Origin: Zhengitettix transpicula
Lineage: Eukaryota > Arthropoda > Insecta > Orthoptera > Tetrigidae
Assembly (NCBI GenBank): GCA_037074705.1
Contig: CM073592.1
Coordinates: forward strand, 21,300,629 to 21,364,628
DNA: 64,000 nucleotides
Direction of reading: 5' to 3'
Of this stretch, positions 39,783 through 50,086 are shown piece after piece. The notes under the pieces are model-generated. The model was not told the DNA's origin, did not search any database, and was given only the letters and a program-made list of their open reading frames with translations. Made by a program: the position numbers and the translations under genes. How positions within the stretch are numbered: the stretch's first letter is position 1; each line of letters begins with the position of its first letter.

Positions 39783-39960
39783 TTTATTAAATTAACAACG
39801 TTTCATCGCTGAATTTGCGACCTCATCAGATTCATGTTTAAAAGTTTTCGACCACGGCAGTCAGCGTAGAATGACTAGACCATCAAATCTTTTTTTAAAC
39901 TTGAATCTGATGAGGTCGCAAATGGTTAATGTAATAAATTATTTTTTCTGACTTAAAATT
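39783..39960. mobile_element. Penelope-like tails, family P2, inverted pair
   Basis: The left arm (39791-39835: AACAACGTTTCATCGCTGAA, TTTGCGACCTCATCAGATTC) is the reverse complement of the right arm (39903-39930: GAATCTGATGAGGTCGCAAA). The spacer contains TCGACCACGGCAGTCAGC. The same arrangement, with the same spacer motif in reverse complement, occurs at 49821-50066. Confidence 0.75.
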
Positions 39961-40084
39961 GGATGATTTTTATTAATTTACTTATTAGATAAAATACCCA
40001 AATAATATGAACGAAAATTGTATTATTTTTCTTTAAAGTTCCTATACGGAGATAATTATTAATATAAAATCTTAATATTTTTTT

Positions 40085-40966
40085 ACATTATTTATAAATT
40101 TACAATCTAATATGTAGCATTATAATAATAATATAACCAAAATTTTTCAAGTATCTCACGTGAAATAATTATACAGTTTAGCACATTAAAAAACTATTAA
40201 ATTATAATGATTAACAAATATTATTCTATGTCCCTTCTAGTACATACAAAATTGGGCAAAATCATTATACGTCATTTAAAAGTAAAGTTATTTAAAACAA
40301 AATTAGTTCCACGGTTCGTATAATCTTTCGTATTGTTTTTTTGATTATCATTCGATGGATAAAATTATATTTTTTATGAAATGAAAAAATTTCTGCTTTA
40401 TTTCATTACGGGAAAAGGAACTATTTCCTTTGTTCGTCGCTTAGAAACGTCTATCTCACTCTCTCTAGCGTGACGTCAGGGTATCTTGGCGCGCAGAAAT
40501 TTATGCTATTTATGCTAGGGGCTTCTCACCCTCCCTCCCCTCCCCACAGTACCTTTTCTCGTGTTTTTAAGAATATTTGTGCCATTTTTGTTGCAGTCTG
40601 TCTACACGTTTAAATATATATAGAGATTAACGTAAATACATACATACAAACAGCAAACTCCTCTCCCGCTATCGGAAGGGCGTGGGACAAGTACCCAATG
40701 CCCGACCTACCCGATACAGGTTTTTCTAAGGTTTTCCCTGCATTTCTTTAGGCGAATGCCAGGTAGGATCCTTAAAATATAGCCCGGGGGCCCTAGTAAC
40801 CCTTGGCTACCTTCCTCTACCCTTCCGCATCCCCCCTTTCAAATCCCTTCCTATGCTTTAAAGGGGAGTTGCCCATTGTGGATTACCCTCATGTAGCCTG
40901 TTGCCCTAAAAATAAAAATAAAAAAAATACATACTTACAAATATACATAATTATTTATTATATATA
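40085..40966 (-). mobile_element. Non-autonomous Helitron, copy 3, split by a nested retroposon
   Basis: It is colinear with copy 4 in minus orientation (TTTAGCACATTAAAAA, AAATTGGGCAAAATC, TCTTTCGTATTG, TTTCATTACGGGAAAAGGA, GTGACGTCA). The sequence is interrupted at 40650 by family S and resumes at 40927 with TACTTACAAATATACATAA, which is the expected 5' end of the Helitron. The 3' hairpin and CTAG are not recognisable in this copy. Confidence 0.75.
40651..40926 (+). mobile_element. Retroposon family S, copy e, nested in the Helitron, with target-site duplication
   Basis: A 5'-truncated copy starting CAGCAAACTCCTCTCCCGCT and ending CTGTTGCCCTAAAAATAAAA plus further A-rich sequence. It is flanked by ATACATACATACAAA (40636-40650) and ATACATACTTACAAA (40927-40941), a 15-base duplication with one mismatch. 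Truncated 5' end, A-rich 3' end and target duplication are hallmarks of target-primed reverse transcription. Confidence 0.85.
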
Positions 40967-41397
40967 CTTATAAGATAAAATACCCAATAATATCAACGAA
41001 AATTGGATTCTTTTCTTTAAAGTCCCACTACGCAGATTATTATTATTCCTCTGAATATTTGGCAAGAAAAGTTCAAAATTCCTTTTCTGATAGTTTTAAT
41101 AATTTCTTTAAATTCAGAACCGCATTACTATTTTTTTTGCCCGATGAATTTTAATATTGATTTGCACGACTCATAACTTTTTAAAATTAAATAATGGAGC
41201 ACAGATCAAAGAAAAAAACGATTTATAGAAAACTATTATTAGTGACTGTAAAAAGGAGGAATTAAGTTCTCAATGTAAAAGGTCAGCATTAATTTAATTA
41301 AATACTGTAGAAAATTTTGTTATATTAAAGTATGAGGATGGAAAAGTGTTTTAGCTGGTCATTGTTGTAACGATATTTTTTCTTCTCTCTTTTGCAG

Positions 41398-41448
41398 TTT
41401 TCCCCAATGTGCCATCCGCCCCAGGGATGCCTTGTCAGGGAGAGGACC
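41398..41448 (+). CDS. aPKC: aPKC exon A: linker between PB1 and pseudosubstrate
   Basis: A 51-base exon after a TTTTGCAG acceptor and before a GTAAGT donor. It reads FPNVPSAPGMPCQGED, preceded by a Val codon split with the missing upstream exon (5' phase 1) and followed by an Arg codon split with the next exon. This is the conserved strand that ends the PB1 domain in insect aPKC and leads into the pseudosubstrate. The exon is isolated: no coding exon is recognised in the 41 kb before it, and the next lies 10.5 kb after it. The upstream exon should end in one spare G to complete Val. Confidence 0.93.
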
Positions 41449-44142
41449 GTAAGTACAAACTACTACTAGTTTAGAAATATTTGTGGAGTTTTTTCTGTTT
41501 TTTCCCCATTGTGTGTGCCTTTGTCTCTTCAGAGGAAACAGGACTTTTATACTGATGATATCGACTCTCAACAAATTTATATTGTAAATTTGTCGTTTTC
41601 CTCGTGAGCAATGTGAAATCTTTAAAAAAATTCGTTTCTACGTCTTCGTCAACTAACTGGAATAAATTTAGCAATGGCTGCATTGCCGTTCAACCGTTAC
41701 GTTACCTCATATGAGATGAGAGAGAGAGAGAAAGACTTGCCTAATGGGTCAAAGAAATTGTAGCTTATGGAGATTCGTAAATTAATGAAGACATACCACA
41801 GTTATTCGTTATTCTTAACTTCCCGTTTGTAATAAGAAGAAACCAGGACATCCTGTTTTTTTTTTGTTTTTTTTTTGTTATCAGTGACTTGAGATCACAT
41901 CCACGTCCGCATACAAATCGGTTCTCCCCTTCACACCCTCGGACAACTGTCAACTTGCGGGGACATTCGTCTCGGCGTGGTGCTGACCATGAAAGAAGGC
42001 TTTTTTTTTATTTCTCTGCGTCCGTCTGTCTTTCACAAGACAAAATAACTAATCTGGTGTCGGTGAAGAGAGGAGACACTGGCGGTCCTTATTCTTGTCG
42101 GAGACAAAATGTCTTTGTCTCGGCTGATTTGTTTTCCCTCCCTTCTTGATTCCAGCGAGCCTCGGGGGTGTTATAATGGTTCTTAAAGAGGCGTTAATGG
42201 AATGCAGATGGTCACAGAGAAGGGGGGAAAAGAAATAGCGACGACGGGGTAGTATTTACTTGAGCGTTGTTTTTGGAAACTCATTTCGGTGTTCTCTCGA
42301 CATCTACGTTGTCTCTTATTACTGAATATCCACAAAGATTGTCATTTTTTCACTAATTTCATCCTAAATAAAAAATTTTACATGTTTTCTACAAAGTTTT
42401 TGCCGTTCACTATTTTTACATATTTTATCTTCTTCCATTATTATATATATTGTAATGATTACAGAACAAAGGATGGCTTTAATTAAATTAAATTGCCCTT
42501 ACATTGTGGAAGCCATAATGTAATTATTATTAAAAACAACTTTAATTAAAAAATAATAATTAATTAGTAAAACAAATTTATTCTCTAAAGGTACACTTTA
42601 TCAGCCTTACTTTGGCACGTTAAAGTGAATCAAATTTACAAACCAAATTGTATTTTATTATTTATTTATTTTTATAATTTGTGGCATTCTAGGAAAATAG
42701 AAACTTTCCTATTTTATAAACAATTACATCTAAATTACTCTTCTTCTCAGGGTCTTTACTGGGCTTGATAGTAAGAACAATCAAATTTAATAAACTAATT
42801 AACAAATCAAAAATTTAAATGAACGGAATATAAATTCTAAACACAATAAATAAATAACGAAATCTAAACACGATAACGACATCTGACTATACCTTTAATT
42901 ATCGTTTACAGACTTTAAATTATTGTGTTTGTACTCACGAATGTCTTTCTGGTACCAGATTTGATTCTTGGAGCTTGAGGGCACAACTCACTAAAAAGGC
43001 CATTTTTCACTGATTCTACACCTCATTATTAATACACGCGGTAGTTGTTTTCGTTTTATTCCACCTAGAATTTGTGGTCAGCCGCTCCCTCGGTCATCCG
43101 TCGGACGTGTGTCTCCTCGATGCCTTTATGCGAAATGTTATATCGGTCTGTCTGTTGCAAACCTTTTGCTTCCATTTTGCGATTTTTTATAAAGTGAGTC
43201 TCTCCGTCAAGAACTATTTACTCGTGCTTTATAGAATCTATAGGTCTCGCAGTAGAACTTCCTGGACCACGTTGTTCGTACTCTTAGATCAGCATCCTCA
43301 TTCTCCCGTAATGTTCGTCGTACCGCTCAATTAGCCTCCTCTCTCTTTACCCAAAATGTTCACCAGACCTCCTCTCTCTTTCAAAACTTTCGCCAGACTG
43401 CTCCCCGTATGAACGCGCGGTTTCCAACAAAGATTGCCGACAAAGCTTGCCGTGATTGTTGCTTTCAAGAAATTGTACCGCTAAAAAACTAATTATTTTA
43501 AAACAATTAATGGCCTCCTTAATTAGTATTACAATATATTAAATGATGCAGCAATGTTTCACAACCTAGTTCTGCATATAATTCTCTAAAGACTCGTTCA
43601 ATCGTAGCTAAATTTTGTAATCTATCAAATTAATTTTAAAAATTCTTCTACACTGTAATTTACATGCTCATGCATACATCTCACCCAATACTTTTTATCT
43701 ATGAAAAAATCTAGAACGATCTAAAATTCACTCACACTCTAGTTTTAATTTAGTTAGATTTCAAACAAGTGTTGGTTCTAGCAATACTTCAAAATTTTAA
43801 ATAATTTTTTACTTAAAAAATTTAAACGACAATAAAACCATGTTAAAAGACTACCGATTAGATTAAAAAATTGTTTATCATAGAATTCTGGAACAAACTG
43901 CAATAAACGTACGACACGGAAAGCTATAAAATTTTGAAAATAGCAGGAAACGAGAAAAGGTGCATGAAATTTCACCAAAGGTGAAATAAAACATTAAAAA
44001 TAAATAGTAAAGCAAGGTAATATAGAAAAGAATTTTTTTATGAATTGTATCGCTTAACAAAAACGAAATTTAATATGTGAAAAAGGCTAACTGTCAAGAA
44101 ATTATAATATCGAGGGGGTGGGGGGGTGCCATCTTAAATCAA

Positions 44143-44182
44143 CCTGATGACTGCGGCGGTATTGGCCATCGAAACTTTGTTA
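44143..44182 (+). mobile_element. Penelope-like tail core, family P3
   Basis: CCTGATGACTGCGGCGGTAT, then TGGCCATCGAAACTTTGTTA: the same layout (CTGATGA, variable stem-like part, GAAAC, TTTGT) as the P1 and P2 tails but a different variable part. Adjacent G-rich (44113-44127) and C-rich (44184-44189) tracts could pair around it. Confidence 0.5.
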
Positions 44183-44389
44183 CCCCCCATAATTGGTCCG
44201 GGTTGAAATTTAGAAAATAATAATATATGTTTAATAGTCGGGATCATGTGATCTTTTTTTTAGTGAGAAATTGAAACCTACTGCATTTTAACTCAGCTAT
44301 ACCAAATTACAAAATTGTATTATTCTAATGATTGAAATATTAAAATGAAAAATATTCGTCTGCTTTCAAAAAATTAATAATAATAAAAA

Positions 44390-44510
44390 TAGCCCAAATA
44401 GAGAAAAATACCACACAACGTTTCTGGACACCATGTTCCTTTCTTCAGGTGCCAAGAATCCTTGGGGAAAAAAAAGCACAACAGCACAGTTGACAAACTC
44501 AAAAAGTCCA
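44390..44510 (-). mobile_element. Penelope-like element 3' tail (family P1)
   Basis: In reverse complement: GACTTTTTGAGTTTGTCAAC, CACCTGAAGAAAGGAACATG, CCAGAAACGTTGTGTGGTAT, TTCTCTATTTGGGCTA. It is a standard P1 tail with a small internal deletion. Confidence 0.75.
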
Positions 44511-45572
44511 TTCTAATAATTGCGTGTTGTTGAAGATAATTTCAAATTGAGGACTGTGACGTGTAAATGTGACTCAGCCAGGTGCGATAATAAAGTATAA
44601 TTAATCACAAATGCCCACGAGAAAAGAAACGGTGAAGCACGACACTGCGTGAAAAACAACAACAACTGCATGAAAGAGTCACGTATATTTGTGTATTGAC
44701 TGTTTGTACACTTCTGTTCACAGAATTCTATAATTATTATTGCTCCACTTTGGTGCCGTTGCATTTAAGAACGTTCGTGATCTGCTTTCCCAGTCGACGG
44801 CCTTATGGATTTTGGATAACAGGAAAGAGGGATTTGAATAACTGGTTCCTAAAAATTTCGTATTATTTTCACCATTATATAAGTGAAAGTTCCATGACAT
44901 TGGAACACGGGTTAACGTTAAATTCTCTACAGTTTGTAAGGATTGTCGAAGAGGAGGAAGACCCTCGACAGGTGCTATTTAAAAGCCACTGAATGAATGA
45001 ACGCCTTGGTTGAGTCTTGCGTGTTTTGACTCCCTCTCGGATAGTGATCTTAAGTGATGGATTTGTGGCGCCAGGACTTAATCTCGCAACTCTCTCCCTC
45101 TCTTAACGACCATGCTAAATTACGCGATTAATAACCACGATATTTTCCGCGCAAAATAGATGATGAGGTAAATGTCGTGTGCACGGTGATTTTTATTTTT
45201 TCGTAATCCATAAAAAGTATAGTATCAGTTAAAATTCAACCCCAGCATCGTCACTGGCTCTCAGGTGGCAAATTATCTAACTGCAGATGACGCTCTGTTA
45301 TTATATACTTTGATCTCAGTTTTTCGATACTAATCATAACTTATAATACTCACTAGAATTTGGTCGAATATGTTATCTTAAACATTATTTATTTTCACAG
45401 CCCGAAGTTTTTCTACTTATCTGTAGATCTCGTCAGATGTGCGAGACTTGCATGAATAGAATCAAACATTAATACTGTTTTGGCCATGTCGTCGTTGTTT
45501 AAACTTGTCAACAGGCGTTTACATTACGTTCTTTTATTTTTGTTCATTGCCCCCAGTCTTATCGTTAAAGAG

Positions 45573-46098
45573 TTTTTTTTTAGGCCAACAGGCTACATGA
45601 GGGTAATCCACGTTGGGCAACTCCCCTTTAATAGCATAGGAAGGGATTTGAAAGGGGGGATGCGGAAGGGTGGAGGAAGGTAGCCAAGGGTTAACTAGGG
45701 CCCCCGGGCTATAGTTTAAGGATCCTACACGGCATTCGCCTAAAAGTAATGCAGGGAAAACCCTAGAAAAACCTGCATCAGGTGGGTCGTGCATTGGGTA
45801 CTTGTCCCACGCCCTTCCGATAGCGGGAGAGAAGTTGTCTGTGGGGACGCAGCATTCCCTTCTCCGTGCCTCGACCAGTTTAGGAAGCAGCTGGCCGACT
45901 ATTCCAATGGGAATAGCGGACAACTCTTACCGTATGCCCAAGGTCTGTGACCCCGGAACATACACCTCTCAGACCGAGGTGCCTCGGCTTGTGGGAACCT
46001 TAGTTCAAAAACGGAGAGAGGAAAAAGCATCCCCAAAGGTAGCCCCTTCGTTTCTCTCCTACAAGGTTCTGCCTGCGAGAGAATAGCCCTCGTAGACC
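45573..46098 (-). mobile_element. Retroposon family S, copy f (full length, 526 bp, with target-site duplication)
   Basis: Flanked by TATCGTTAAAGAG (45560-45572) and TATCGTTAAACAG (46099-46111), a 13-base target-site duplication with one mismatch. On the element's own strand it starts AGGTCTACGAGGGC and ends CCTGTTGGCCTAAAAAAAA. It may be a long SINE or the 3' end of a LINE; I see no convincing A and B box and no reverse transcriptase. The 129-codon minus frame (45534-45923) runs into flanking DNA and is not conserved in other copies. Confidence 0.85.
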
Positions 46099-46380
46099 TA
46101 TCGTTAAACAGTATAACAACTACCCATATTAAGAAAACCCTTCTTAGTTCTAAAGCAGATTTTTAAAATAATCGGGGTCTCTCTTTGATGAATGCCGCCT
46201 TACATTGGGATTCAATATCTTGTTTACAGCGTCAGTAATTAAATTTTTAAAAGTTTCCGCAGTAGCCACTAACATTACTATTATATATATATATTTCTCA
46301 ACGGTTGTAAAACTTGATGATTCTAATAACAGATTCCTCTAGGATGACCCCACAGTGACCGATATAATTATTTGATATTG

Positions 46381-46645
46381 AATAAGAAAGATAGCCAATA
46401 CAGACAAAAAAAGGGTAATATAAATACCACACAATCGTTTCTGGGATCCTTGTTCCTTTCTTCAGGTGCTAAGAAGAGCGTAGAGCGACAAAAATACACT
46501 CGTATTGAGTTTTGTCAACTGACGAGTGCAGTTGTGTCGCTCTAGGTTCTTCTTAGCACCTGAAGAAAGGGGCAAGGATCCCAGAAACGTTGTGTGGTAT
46601 TTATATTACCCTTTTTTTGTCTGTATTGGCTATCTTTCTTATTAT
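46381..46645. mobile_element. Penelope-like tails, family P1: long perfect-type hairpin
   Basis: The left arm 46381-46490 and right arm 46535-46645 are reverse complements over about 110 bp with only a handful of differences, around a loop of about 45 bases. Both arms are P1 tails in head-to-head orientation. The high arm identity suggests a recent event or gene conversion. Confidence 0.88.
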
Positions 46646-48655
46646 TTTCAATCAGAAGTAATTTTATTCATTATTTGATATTGTCTAACGACAACGAAAA
46701 TCTTGTCTCAGATCTCGTAGAATTCAAGTGGTCACCTTTTTCAAACCCTATCCATGAACTCTATCTATGAAGATTTCATTTGTTATATCCGTTCGTGGAA
46801 GGATGATCTATTGACCATCACTTTCGTTCTTCCTTCCGCAACCAGGTGAAGGCCGAATAACCGTACGAGCCTCGGAAATGCTTCTCTTTAGACACCCCCT
46901 GCTCACAAGTATCATTTCCCTTCCCGAGTAACAATTCTCCTTTCGTGACGTCAAGAGGCAATGTTATTACTCCTTGGTGGGAAAAAAATGTTTTCCTTCC
47001 ACCTCGCCAGACTCTTACGACAGACAGGCAGCCTGACTTCTTTTCTCTCTCTACCGTCACACGCTCCATTGAGAATGCCATCAACATCAGAAGGAAGTGA
47101 AACCCGCCCGGTGTGGGTTGGGGTTTTTTTTTATGTTCCTGCACAGCTATGATCTGTGACAATTTCCTGAAATGAGTTGCTGCTGAATAGGAGCGCGTCA
47201 AGAAAGTCGTGTAAACTTCAGAACCTCTGGATGGGTTCTCCCCTCTTTGGTCGAGGAACACGTGGAGGAGGACGAATACTAGGCAATGACTCTTCAAATG
47301 GTGAACGAAAATGATGTTGATGTCCTTGAACCAAATCTATAATCCATATATACTTCAGAAAGCTGTGTCAATTGTGTACAGCTTGAAACGTCAATTCTTT
47401 TAAAAACATAAATCCTCCAGTTAAGAAAGTGGTCTCTTTTAGAGTCATTTAATACAAATTATAATTTTAAATGTTCACAGTTATTTTTTTTTTAAAAAAA
47501 ACTTTATTTCCCAGAGGATTGTGGGCTTCTGAGCAATATTTGCATTTTCGGTACCCGGTTAAAAGTGACTTTTGTCGGAATCGATGCCTGTAATTGTTTC
47601 CTGGTGGTGAGTGGTTCCTCTAGTACAGTAGTGTCTTACTTTCCATCTCGATGCAACTCCCAACTATTCTCGTTTTTTACTTTCTATTTTGTTACTGTTG
47701 TCCACTGTCCATAATTGTGCTTTCTACCTTAATCTCTTTTACTTATCCTTTTAGAACTGAAACTGTCTCTCCTGTTATATTTCGTATCAATTATAATTTG
47801 TTCTTTCCTTGCTTCTCCAGAAAAATTCCCAATTAAGTAAACAGTAAAAAAAATGAATTCTACACCTTACTTTCTAGTTTGCCTGTTTTCTTCACTTTTC
47901 TCTGACAGTTACTTTCCCTCACTTATAGATAGATTTATTTCTTGCATTGGGCAAAGCACGGTGGAAATATTTAAAATACATATAATTAAGTTACACAAAA
48001 TACTTACTATCATGATGGGAAAGGAAAAAAATTGTTCCATTACACCTATAAACCTTTTTACTTAATACTAATAAAGATTAACCCCTATAGTTCTCTGCAT
48101 TACGCTTCACTGCAATTCTTTACAGATTAAGCTAAATCCCCCAAAAACAACCGTATTAAAATATTATTTTAATTTCAACATCACTTCACTGTATTTATTC
48201 ATAGAAATCTTATTATTCTCACTTCTTAATTCACTATCATAAGTATCTTTTGTATTATTGTCCTTAACTCTGTGTGGTCGCCGCTAGCACAGTTGTAAGC
48301 AGGCTATTCTAATCACGAATGGTTCTATTTAGGATCGAAAATTTCCCTATAACAGTTAGCTGTTTCCTCTTTATTCTAGATGTTTAAAATCTTCGCTCCA
48401 GTTTCTGTAAACTTTTGTCTGGTACAAGTAGCGTTTTCGTCTCCGATTCCTCGATCACTTCCCTTGAAAACGGTTCAATGCCCCTTCACCATTTTTTTTT
48501 TGCATAGTTCGCAGCAAACTTATTTCCGGCTCTATAATGTGGCTGATTTTTATGTCCGGACAGTAGAATATAGTTCAGTATTTCAGCCCCGATATTTATC
48601 TTGCCTAAATCCGACTTTACAAAAAAGAAAGTGAAATAAACCTCCACATTGAAAA

Positions 48656-48673
48656 TGTGTGTGTGTGTGTGTG
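48656..48673. repeat. GT dinucleotide microsatellite
   Basis: Nine uninterrupted GT units. Confidence 0.9.
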
Positions 48674-49064
48674 GCATTTCGTTCTTTATCAAAACTGGTT
48701 CATTAATTTGACGGAAATAGAATGTTAATATTAGTAATGATGTGATTGTGATATTGCTTGTCCGAGCCGTGGAGCAATATCTGTCACTCCACAGCCAAGA
48801 ACAATACAAGGGGTGAGTGGCTTTATCTCGCCATTAACGCGGAGCTCTATGTTTACATTACGACAAGCTGGAGGTCCGCAATATGTTGGGATTTACTGCT
48901 GTCGTAGGCAGCAACAACCATCTCCTTATCGAATACTCGATAATTCAATTACTCACTCCTCTGCAAAGTAGCATTGCTAATTGAACGGAAATAAACCAAC
49001 GAGTGGTGATAAATTTGCTAGGAAAGGTTTGGCAATGACATAATTAAATGTAATTGGGAAAATT

Positions 49065-49232
49065 ACGTCTGATTGAAAATAATGAATATGAAAGGCAGCC
49101 AATACTGAAACAACAAAAAAAGGTAATATAAACACCACACAACGTTTCTGGGATCCTTGTTCCTTTCGTCAGGTGCTAAGTAGAGCCTAGAGAAACACAA
49201 CTGCACTGGTCAGTTGACAACACTCAAAAGCC
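49065..49232 (-). mobile_element. Penelope-like element 3' tail (family P1)
   Basis: In reverse complement it contains GAGTGTTGTCAACTGACCAG, CACCTGACGAAAGGAACAAG, CCAGAAACGTTGTGTGGTGT and TTTTCAATCAGAC. It is a complete single tail, 205 bases from the next inverted pair. Confidence 0.8.
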
Positions 49233-49436
49233 TAATTTTTACAATTAAGTAAAAACTCACACTGGATCCTCGCAATAACTAATTTGTTCGATAGTTTTAA
49301 CCAAGTTTTAAAACTAGAATAAATATTAAAGCCGAAAGGAAGAAAAAAAATAATTGAGAAAAGACATAATATAAATATAAAACAAAATAGAAGACGCTAT
49401 TAAAGGCTAGGCGTCAATTGTTAAAATGAAAACATT

Positions 49437-49715
49437 TACGTCTGATTGAAAATAATGAATAAGAAAGCTCGCCAATACAGACAAAAAAAAAGTGGGGTAA
49501 TATAAATACCACACAACGTTTCTGGGATCTTGGTCCCTTTCGTCAGAGCCTAGTTTTTGAGTGTTGTCAACCGACCAGTGCAGTTGTGTTTCTGTATCCT
49601 CTTCTTAGCACCTGACGAAAGGAACAAGGATCCCAGAAACGTTGTGTGGTATTTATATTACCCAATTTTTTGTCTGTATTGGCCATCTTTCTTATTCTTT
49701 ATTCGTAATTGTGAA
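49437..49715. mobile_element. Penelope-like tails, family P1: second long hairpin
   Basis: A minus-oriented tail (49437-49552) abuts a plus-oriented one (49558-49715) with almost no loop. The left arm lacks the AGGTGCTAAG segment, so the arms pair over about 90 bases. Together with 49065-49232, three P1 tails lie within 650 bases. Confidence 0.85.
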
Positions 49716-49820
49716 ATGTTTACGATTAAATGTCGTTCTTAATTTTTTTTAAAAAATTTCTAATGATATAAATATGTATTATGACTAATAAAAAAACAAT
49801 TATAAGTAATAAATAAAATA

Positions 49821-50066
49821 ATTTATTAAATTAACAACGTTTCATGGCTTAATTTGCGACCTCATCAGGTTCCAATTTTTTTTTAAAGTTTGATAGGCAG
49901 GTTTTTTTTTGTCTGTGCTGACTGCCGTGGCCGAAAAAAATTTAATTACAAAAAATAGTATGACCTGTCCATTTTTTTTTTGAAAATTAGAACCTGATGG
50001 GGTTGCAAAGCGATAAAACGTTGTTAATTTCAAAAAACTCTTTTTTTTTCTGACTTAAAACTGGCT
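49821..50066. mobile_element. Penelope-like tails, family P2, inverted pair
   Basis: AACAACGTTTCATGGCTTAA, then TTTGCGACCTCATCAGGTTC on the left, and GAACCTGATGGGGTTGCAAA, then CGATAAAACGTTGTTAAT on the right (on the + strand TTAGAACCTGATGG). The spacer carries GCTGACTGCCGTGGCCGAA. It is followed within 25 bases by Helitron copy 4, as the P2 pair at 39783 is followed by copy 3. Confidence 0.8.
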
Positions 50067-50086
50067 GATGTTTATTTATTTAAATA

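Larger units (their letters stand above)
39981..41047. repeat. Pair of about 83-bp direct repeats flanking Helitron copy 3
   Basis: The blocks at 39981-40063 and 40967-41047 both read CTTAT-AGATAAAATACCC, AATAATAT-AACGAAAATTG and TTTCTTTAAAGT, with roughly 85-90% identity by eye. They bracket the Helitron closely. Helitrons do not duplicate their target, so this needs another explanation. Confidence 0.7.

Noticed and set aside
45534..45923. 129-codon minus-strand frame
   Set aside because: It crosses the boundary of a retroposon copy into flanking DNA and is not kept open in the other five copies.
46818..47297. Longest open frame in the window, 159 codons on the minus strand
   Set aside because: No recognisable domain or signal. 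It is overlapped by an open frame on the + strand and has low-complexity Lys/Arg-rich parts; it fits a chance frame in a locally GC-richer stretch.
35949..50066. Repeated short blocks that could suggest a CRISPR-like array
   Set aside because: The repeats are long, irregularly spaced and in both orientations, and belong to eukaryotic retroelement tails.
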